The notes under the pieces were generated by a model. It saw only the letters and a list, made by a program, of their open reading frames with translations. It was not told the DNA's origin and did not search any database. Position numbers and translations under genes: made by a program. DNA of 11,529 nucleotides from Lachnospiraceae bacterium (lineage in GTDB: Bacteria; Bacillota; Clostridia; Lachnospirales; Lachnospiraceae), in NCBI GenBank assembly GCA_900770535.1, contig CAAHDV010000243.1, positions 1 to 11,529 on the forward strand. Direction: 5' to 3'. Of the stretch, positions 6,998 through 11,529 are shown one piece after another. Every line of letters starts with the position of its first letter. Positions within the stretch are counted from its first letter, which is position 1.

Positions 6998-7783
6998 ATG
7001 ACAGGTTTGCTTTTAGCGGCAGTTGTCATCGGTGCCATCGGTATCATTATCGGTGTGCTGCTGGGAATTGCCAGTGAGAAGTTTAAAGTTGAGGTTGACG
7101 AGAAAGAAGTTCTGGTGCGTGCAGAACTTCCGGGCAACAACTGTGGTGGTTGTGGTTTCCCGGGATGTGACGGTCTGGCAGCAGCAATCGCTGCAGGCAC
7201 CGCTCCGGTTAACGGATGTCCGGTCGGCGGCGCTCCGGTAGCAGATAAGATTGCTGCTATCATGGGCGTTGAGAGCGGCAGTTCTGAGAAGAAGGTAGCT
7301 TTCGTAAAATGTAAAGGTACCTGCGATAAGACCAACGTAAAGTACAACTACTATGGAATTACCGATTGTTCCATGGTAACCGTAGCTCCGGGTTCCGGCG
7401 AAAAGGCATGTGCTTACGGATGTATGGGTTACGGTTCCTGCGTGAAGGCATGTCAGTTTGACGCCATCCACGTCGTAGACGGTGTTGCAGTGGTTGACAA
7501 AGAGAAGTGCGTAGCCTGCGGCAAGTGCGTGGCTACCTGCCCGAAGGGCCTGATCGAGCTTGTTCCTTACAAGGCAGAGCATCTTGTACAGTGCTCTTCC
7601 CACGACAAGGGACCGGCTGTCAAGAAAGTCTGCACCGCTGGATGTATCGGATGTACCCTGTGTACCAAACAGTGTGAGTTCGACGCAATCCATATGGAGA
7701 ACAACGTAGCAGTGATCGATTATGAGAAGTGCACCAACTGCGGCAAGTGCGCAGCTAAGTGCCCGGCAAAGGTAATCCAGTAA
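6998..7783 (+). CDS. rnfB: Rnf complex subunit RnfB (RsxB), ferredoxin-type iron-sulfur protein
   Basis: This 261-residue protein is the ferredoxin-facing subunit. One N-terminal membrane helix (about 3-24) is followed by a [4Fe-4S] domain with C49, C52, C57 and C74 (CGGCGFPGC and NGCPVGG). Two ferredoxin-like units come next. The first has C138, C142, C148, C152 with C171, C174, C177, C181. The second has C212, C216, C219, C222, C226 with C245, C248, C251, C255. About five clusters can therefore be expected. In the first unit Tyr145 stands where a canonical motif has its second cysteine (GCMGYGSC); this YGC-x-G-x-G pattern is, as far as I recall, usual for clostridial RnfB. The protein ends six residues after the last Cys and carries no further ferredoxin modules. 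GGGAGGT at 6983-6989 gives a good ribosome binding site. It is the last gene of the operon. Confidence 0.97.
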   Translation: MTGLLLAAVVIGAIGIIIGVLLGIASEKFKVEVDEKEVLVRAELPGNNCGGCGFPGCDGLAAAIAAGTAPVNGCPVGGAPVADKIAAIMGVESGSSEKKVAFVKCKGTCDKTNVKYNYYGITDCSMVTVAPGSGEKACAYGCMGYGSCVKACQFDAIHVVDGVAVVDKEKCVACGKCVATCPKGLIELVPYKAEHLVQCSSHDKGPAVKKVCTAGCIGCTLCTKQCEFDAIHMENNVAVIDYEKCTNCGKCAAKCPAKVIQ

Positions 7784-7813
7784 GCTGTTTCGGAAAATGT
7801 AACATGAATTTAT

Positions 7814-7862
7814 GGAAGCTGTTTCCATTGCGTGAATATGCGGTGGAGGCAGCTTCCTTTTT
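7814..7862 (+). terminator. Rho-independent terminator of the rnf operon
   Basis: Thirty bases after the rnfB stop, GGAAGCTG and the following bases (7814-7831) pair with 7840-7857 (ending CAGCTTCC) over 18 positions. Four of the pairs are G-U wobbles. The loop has 8 bases, and TTTTTG with further T-rich sequence follows directly. Confidence 0.9.
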
Positions 7863-7955
7863 GTTGTTTTACAGATGGGAAAACGGCACAATTTTTCGTC
7901 TTTTGTGTCAGAAATTTAGTGGATTTTGAACCCTTCTGCCTTATTGAGAAAAAGT

Positions 7956-7983
7956 TTGAAGTTTTATCAGAATTTCGTAAAAT
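7956..7983 (+). promoter_or_regulatory. Probable promoter of the purine permease gene
   Basis: TTGAAG (7956-7961), a 16-base spacer and TAAAAT (7978-7983) form a reasonable sigma-A-type promoter, with a leader of about 100 bases. A second candidate -10, TAAAAT at 8010-8015 preceded by TGA (extended -10), has only a weak -35 (TGGTAA, 7987-7992). I cannot tell which one is used. Confidence 0.5.
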
Positions 7984-8039
7984 GGGTGGTAAATTATAAG
8001 AATAGGTGATAAAATGAAAATAGCGTTTAAAAGTTGTTT

Positions 8040-8075
8040 AGAAGTTCGGAGCGGAAGAGCAGGCTGCGGACTTCT
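8040..8075 (+). promoter_or_regulatory. Leader hairpin just before the permease ribosome binding site
   Basis: AGAAGTTCG (8040-8048) pairs with CGGACTTCT (8067-8075), including one G-U pair. After a G-G mismatch, AGC pairs with GCT and leaves a loop of about 10 bases. The stem ends 5 bases before the AAGGAGGG site (8081-8088). No T run follows, so it is not a terminator. The sequence does not match the purine riboswitch aptamer as I know it. Confidence 0.4.
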
Positions 8076-8093
8076 CAAAAAAGGAGGGATCTT

Positions 8094-9467
8094 ATGAACC
8101 TGGAAAAGCTATTCCATCTCAAAGAAAACCACACGGATGTTAAGACAGAAGTGATGGCCGGCATTACCACATTCATGACCATGGCCTACATTCTGGCAGT
8201 TAACCCGAGCATCTTAAGCGCGTCCGGCATGGACAGCGGCGCAGTGTTCACGGCAACCGCCCTTGCGTCTGCAATTGCAACCCTGCTCATGGCAGCACTT
8301 TCCAACTATCCGTTCGTGCTGGCACCCGGCATGGGACTGAATGCCTACTTTGCCTACACGGTAGTTCTCTCCATGGGCTACACCTGGGAGATGGCACTGG
8401 CAGCTGTATTCGTGGAAGGTATCATCTTCCTGGCCCTGTCTCTGACCAATGTGCGTGAGCAGATCTTCAACTCCATCCCGATGAACTTAAAGTATGCGGT
8501 ATCTGCAGGTATCGGCCTGTTCATCGCATTCATCGGCCTGCAGAACGCCCACATCGTAGTGGACAGCGCAACTCTGGTTGGCATGTACTCCTTCAAGGCA
8601 TCCGTTGCGAACGGCATGTTCTTCAGCGAAGGCATCACCGTACTGCTGGCCCTCATCGGCGTACTGATCACCGGCGTACTTCTGGTAAAAGGCGTAAAGG
8701 GCAACATCCTCTGGGGCATCCTGATCACCTGGGCACTTGGGATTGTATGCCAGCTGACCGGACTGTACCAGATCAATCCGGAAGCCGGATTCTACAGCTT
8801 ACTTCCGGATTTCTCCAACGGTATTTCCATTCCGAGTCTGGCTCCGACTTTTATGAAGATGGACTTCAGCCGTGTGGCATCCCTGGATTTTCTGGTAGTG
8901 ATGTTCGCATTCCTCTTCGTAGATATGTTTGATACCCTGGGAACCCTCATCGGCGTGGCATCCAAGGCCAACATGCTGGATGAGCAGGGTCGCCTCCCGC
9001 GTATCCGTGGCGCGCTGCTTTCCGACTCTGTCGGTACCGCAGTCGGCGCAGTTCTTGGTACTTCCACCACTACCACCTTCGTAGAGAGTGCATCTGGTGT
9101 AGCGGAAGGCGGAAGAACCGGTCTTACCGCAGTGGTAGCAGCAATCCTGTTCGGCCTGTCCCTGTTCCTGTCCCCGATCTTCCTGGCTATCCCGTCCTTC
9201 GCAACGGCCCCGGCTCTGATCGTGGTAGGCTTCCTGATGCTGACTTCTATCCTCAAGGTAAACTTTGAGGACTACACTGAGGCCATCCCGGCTTACGTGG
9301 CAGTCATCGCCATGCCGTTCATGTACAGCATCTCCGAAGGTATCGCCATGGGAATCATCTCCTATGTAGTGATCAACCTCGTAACCGGAAAGGCAAAAGA
9401 GAAACATATCACGCCGCTGATGTACGTGCTGGCGGTGTTGTTTGTACTGAAGTATATTCTGCTGTAA
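8094..9467 (+). CDS. Purine base permease of the NCS2/AzgA family (COG2252, PbuG-like)
   Basis: This 457-residue membrane transporter is predicted to import adenine, guanine or hypoxanthine by cation symport. AzgA-type signatures are clear: GITTFMTMAYILAVNPSIL at residues 23-41, APGMGLNAYFAYTVV near 79-93, FVDMFDTLGTLIGVA at 275-289 and GTSTTTTFVESASGVAEGG at 322-340. About 12-14 hydrophobic segments span the length, which is normal for the family. The start at 8094 is chosen because AAGGAGGG at 8081-8088 lies 5 bases before it and the family N-terminus begins there; an upstream TTG at 8034 in the same frame would add unrelated residues and run through the leader hairpin. The gene appears to be a single transcription unit. 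Substrate preference among purines cannot be read from the sequence, so no symbol is given. Confidence 0.93.
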   Translation: MNLEKLFHLKENHTDVKTEVMAGITTFMTMAYILAVNPSILSASGMDSGAVFTATALASAIATLLMAALSNYPFVLAPGMGLNAYFAYTVVLSMGYTWEMALAAVFVEGIIFLALSLTNVREQIFNSIPMNLKYAVSAGIGLFIAFIGLQNAHIVVDSATLVGMYSFKASVANGMFFSEGITVLLALIGVLITGVLLVKGVKGNILWGILITWALGIVCQLTGLYQINPEAGFYSLLPDFSNGISIPSLAPTFMKMDFSRVASLDFLVVMFAFLFVDMFDTLGTLIGVASKANMLDEQGRLPRIRGALLSDSVGTAVGAVLGTSTTTTFVESASGVAEGGRTGLTAVVAAILFGLSLFLSPIFLAIPSFATAPALIVVGFLMLTSILKVNFEDYTEAIPAYVAVIAMPFMYSISEGIAMGIISYVVINLVTGKAKEKHITPLMYVLAVLFVLKYILL

Positions 9468-9489
9468 CGAATTAACAGGAAAGTATAAG

Positions 9490-9521
9490 AAAAGCCCTGG
9501 AGCGAAAGCTCCGGGGCTTTT
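9490..9521. terminator. Bidirectional terminator between the convergent permease and methyltransferase genes
   Basis: AAAAGCCCTGGAGC (9490-9503), a GAAA tetraloop and GCTCCGGGGCTTTT (9508-9521) form a 14-bp stem with one G-U pair. It lies 22 bases after the permease stop and 23 bases beyond the methyltransferase stop on the other strand. T runs occur at both ends when read on the respective strand, so it can serve both genes. Confidence 0.92.
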
Positions 9522-9544
9522 GTCAGTTATAACGGGCAGAACAC

Positions 9545-10750
9545 TTACTTCTCATCCACCACCTGGAAAATGTAGAACTTCAGATAGTATGATGCCTGCT
9601 CGCCGCCGGTCCAGAGGATCGGGTGGTCGGCTGCCTGGGTGCGGTATTCTACCTGACGGAGGCGCTTGTGTACGTTTGCCGCAGCTTCGCGGATGGTCTT
9701 GGTGAACAGCTCCGGGTCCATGAAGTGGGAACAGGAGCAGGTGGCGAGGTAGCCGCCGTCCTTTACTAACTTCATGCCGCGCAGATTGATCTCGCGGTAG
9801 CCCTTGACTGCGTTTTTGATGGAACTGCGGGATTTGGTGAAGGCTGGCGGGTCCAGGATGACTACATCAAACTTCTCGCCCTTCTGCTCCAGATCCGGCA
9901 GCAGGTCGAATACGTCTGCACACTGGAAGGTGACGCGGTCGGAGAGACCGTTTAACTCCGCGTTCTCACGGGCCTGGGCTACGCCAAACTCGGATGCGTC
10001 CACGCCCAGAACAGAGGCAGCTCCGGCAATTCCGGCATTCAGTGCGAAGGAACCGGTGTGAGTGAAGCAGTCCAGAACCTTCTTGCCCTTGCAGAGTCTC
10101 TGGATGGCAAGGCGGTTGTATTTCTGATCCAGGAAGAAACCGGTCTTCTGGCCGTCCTGAACATCTACCATGTAGCGGACACCGTTTTCCACGATCTCAA
10201 CCTTGGTATCGAAGGGTTCACCGATGAAGCCCTTCACGCGCTCCATGCCCTCCTGCAGGCGGACCTTGGCATCGCTGCGTTCGTAAACGCCGCGGATGGA
10301 GATACCATCCTCAGCCAGGACTTTTTTCAGCTTGTCCAGGATAACAGGTTTTAAACGGTCAATGCCCAGTGCCAGGGATTCGACTACCAGAACATCGGAA
10401 AACTTGTCGATGACGATGCCCGGAAGGAAATCTGCCTCGCCGAAGATCAGGCGGCAGCTGGAGGTATCCACGGTGGCTTTGCGGTACTCCCAGGCATTGC
10501 GGACACGCATCTCGATGAACGCGTCATCTACTACGGTATCTTTTTTGCGGGTCATCATGCGAACGGTGATCTTGGAGCGGGTGTTGATGAAGCCCTGTCC
10601 CATCGGGTAGCCATCGAAATCAAAAACGAAAACCATATCGCCGTTCTCAAACTCGCCCTCGATCTTGTCAATCTCGTTATCATAGATCCAGGCGCCGCCG
10701 GCCTTTAAGGTGCGGCCCTCGCCCTTTTTTAAAATTACATTTGCAGACAT
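9545..10750 (-). CDS. Class I SAM-dependent rRNA methyltransferase, RlmI-like (PUA + methyltransferase)
   Basis: This 401-residue protein has the RlmI/YwbD architecture and length. An N-terminal PUA-type RNA-binding domain (about 1-75, with GGAWIYDNEIDKIEG) is followed by a central domain with the family stretch GEADFLPGIVIDKF, then a Rossmann-fold methyltransferase. SAM-binding motif I is VLDCFTHTGSFAL around Asp227. The DPPAF motif is at 300-304. TCSCSHF follows, with C338 and C340, one of which would be the nucleophile if the product is 5-methylcytosine. E. coli RlmI makes m5C1962 in 23S rRNA; the exact site here is inferred from the family only. The start at 10750 is preferred over an upstream ATG (10816) because AAGGAGT lies 6 bases before it (plus-strand 10757-10763) and the PUA domain begins there. 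Confidence 0.93.
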   Translation of the reverse strand: MSANVILKKGEGRTLKAGGAWIYDNEIDKIEGEFENGDMVFVFDFDGYPMGQGFINTRSKITVRMMTRKKDTVVDDAFIEMRVRNAWEYRKATVDTSSCRLIFGEADFLPGIVIDKFSDVLVVESLALGIDRLKPVILDKLKKVLAEDGISIRGVYERSDAKVRLQEGMERVKGFIGEPFDTKVEIVENGVRYMVDVQDGQKTGFFLDQKYNRLAIQRLCKGKKVLDCFTHTGSFALNAGIAGAASVLGVDASEFGVAQARENAELNGLSDRVTFQCADVFDLLPDLEQKGEKFDVVILDPPAFTKSRSSIKNAVKGYREINLRGMKLVKDGGYLATCSCSHFMDPELFTKTIREAAANVHKRLRQVEYRTQAADHPILWTGGEQASYYLKFYIFQVVDEK

Positions 10751-10806
10751 GTGTGTACTCCTTATTGTGAATAGGTTATTGGTTCGTGCATTTTTATTTC
10801 CAAAGT

Positions 10807-10835
10807 ATTGTAACATAAGCTGCGGAGGCTTACAA
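10807..10835 (-). promoter_or_regulatory. Probable promoter of the RlmI-like gene
   Basis: Read on the minus strand, TTGTAA (10835-10830), a 17-base spacer and TACAAT (10812-10807), preceded by TGT, form an extended -10 promoter. Transcription would start near 10800, about 50 bases before the chosen start codon. This supports 10750 as the start, since the alternative ATG at 10816 lies upstream of that point. Confidence 0.6.
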
Positions 10836-10924
10836 CCGGGAAAAGAAAAAGCAGGATGTCAATGCGATTTGGTATGTGTTTTCCGGACGTATACGAAACC
10901 GTAACCGAAATTCGGGTAATCTGC

Positions 10925-10953
10925 TTGCTGTGGGACTGCGGTAATGATACAAT
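10925..10953 (+). promoter_or_regulatory. Probable promoter of the TetR-family regulator gene
   Basis: TTGCTG (10925-10930), a 17-base spacer and TACAAT (10948-10953), preceded by TGA, form an extended -10 promoter. Transcription would start near 10960, leaving a short leader of about 27 bases. It fires away from the RlmI-like gene, so the 236-bp space is a divergent promoter region. Confidence 0.6.
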
Positions 10954-10959
10954 ATTGTA
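10948..10959. promoter_or_regulatory. 12-bp palindrome over the regulator's -10, candidate operator
   Basis: TACAATATTGTA is a perfect palindrome covering the -10 hexamer and the region just before the transcription start. A repressor bound there would block the promoter, which fits autoregulation by the downstream TetR-type protein. It is short for a TetR operator and partly explained by the -10 itself. Confidence 0.35.
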
Positions 10960-10986
10960 AGGAAATGTAAGGAGAAAGATAGCAGC

Positions 10987-11529
10987 ATGATGGAACAGAA
11001 GACGACACAGGAAAAACACGACCGTGCCAAATACAAGCTGGCGGCCTCCATCAAGGAGTGCATGAAAACCACTCCGGTGGACCGCATCACGGTGAAAGAC
11101 ATTGTGGAGGGCAGCGGCCTGACCCGCCAGACCTTTTACCGCAACTTCAAAGATAAATATGACCTCATCAACTGGTATTTCGACAAACTGGTGCTGCAGT
11201 CCTTTGAGCAGATCGGCATGGGGAATACGGTGGGAGAGAGTTTGACCCAGAAGTTTGAGTTCATTTTAAATGAGAAGGCATTTTTTACCGAGGCATTTCG
11301 TTCAGATGATTATAATTCTGTGAAGGAGCACGACTTTGAGCTGATCCTGCAGTTCTACAAAGATCTGATTGCCAGAAAGACCAGCCGTCCGCTGGAGGAA
11401 GAAATGGAATTTCTTTTGGAAATGTATTGCCGCGGTTCTGTGTACATGACGGAAAAATGGGTGCTTGGCGGAATGAAGGATTCGCCGCGCCGCATGTCGG
11501 ACAAGCTGGTGGAGGCCATGCCGCCGAAA
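10987..11529 (+). CDS. TetR/AcrR-family transcriptional regulator, 3' end missing
   Basis: The frame is open from ATG 10987 to the right edge, giving 181 residues with no stop. Residues about 10-65 form a TetR-type DNA-binding domain. The helix-turn-helix reads ITVKDIVEGSGLTRQTFYRN (residues 34-53) and is followed by FKDKYDLINWYF, the pattern of the TetR group whose best-known member is the DhaS activator of dihydroxyacetone kinase genes. The helical remainder would be the ligand or dimer domain. Such proteins are usually about 180-200 residues, so little is missing. Two consecutive ATGs (10987 and 10990) are possible starts; AAGGAG at 10969-10974 is 12 or 15 bases away, which is rather long. 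No dha gene or other target is visible here, so the ligand and regulon are unknown. Confidence 0.88.
   Translation, partial: MMEQKTTQEKHDRAKYKLAASIKECMKTTPVDRITVKDIVEGSGLTRQTFYRNFKDKYDLINWYFDKLVLQSFEQIGMGNTVGESLTQKFEFILNEKAFFTEAFRSDDYNSVKEHDFELILQFYKDLIARKTSRPLEEEMEFLLEMYCRGSVYMTEKWVLGGMKDSPRRMSDKLVEAMPPK

Noticed and set aside
7863..8093. Purine riboswitch before the permease gene
   Set aside because: I looked for the three-way junction aptamer and its conserved loop bases and did not find them. The only clear structure is the simple hairpin at 8040-8075, with no terminator after it.
8034..8093. Longer permease start at TTG 8034
   Set aside because: The added residues are basic and unlike the family N-terminus, and the strong AAGGAGGG site points to ATG 8094.
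10751..10816. Longer N-terminus for the RlmI-like protein (ATG at 10816)
   Set aside because: That ATG lies upstream of the predicted transcription start, and a well-spaced AAGGAGT precedes the ATG at 10750, where the PUA domain begins.
1..11529. Mobile elements, CRISPR arrays, tRNA or rRNA genes, defence systems
   Set aside because: No transposase, integrase, repeat-spacer pattern, structural RNA or defence gene was seen. All long genes belong to known core families, and the genes are densely packed in ordinary operons.

Overview
The window looks like a chromosomal segment of an anaerobic Firmicute of the class Clostridia, most likely Lachnospiraceae. This rests on the Rnf gene order C-D-G-E-A-B, the clostridial type of RnfB, strong AGGAGG-type ribosome binding sites before almost every gene, A/T-rich promoters with extended -10 elements, and hairpin-plus-U-tract terminators. 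The species cannot be named from this sequence. There are no RNA genes, insertion sequences, CRISPR arrays or phage genes.

Layout. (1) 2-1843: the 3' end of dnaK followed by complete dnaJ, closed by a perfect 18-bp terminator hairpin. (2) 1844-2666: an 823-bp gap holding terminators, palindromes and, at its right end, a good extended -10 promoter with a 16-bp palindrome just upstream. (3) 2667-7783: six tightly spaced genes rnfC, rnfD, rnfG, rnfE, rnfA and rnfB, which encode the membrane-bound ferredoxin:NAD+ oxidoreductase. The cluster ends in a strong terminator. (4) 8094-9467: a single-gene unit for an AzgA-type (COG2252) purine base permease, with a structured leader and a bidirectional terminator. 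(5) 9545-10750, minus strand: an RlmI-like rRNA methyltransferase with a PUA domain. (6) 10987 to the right edge: a TetR/AcrR-family regulator, divergent from the methyltransferase and cut at its C-terminus.

How the genes work together. The Rnf complex couples electron flow between reduced ferredoxin and NAD+ to Na+ or H+ transport. RnfB receives electrons through iron-sulfur clusters, RnfD and RnfG carry covalent FMN (threonine motifs visible), RnfA and RnfE form the membrane core with paired cysteines, and RnfC is the NADH-side subunit. DnaK and DnaJ are the general Hsp70 machine. The permease, methyltransferase and regulator are unrelated housekeeping or regulatory genes.

Most of the window is ordinary core genome. 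The points most worth a second look are the roughly 79-residue C-terminal extension of RnfE, with four clustered cysteines and a charged Ala/Lys/Glu helix; the palindromes in the long rnfC upstream region; the palindrome over the regulator promoter; and the hairpin next to the permease ribosome binding site. I found no convincing undescribed multi-gene system.
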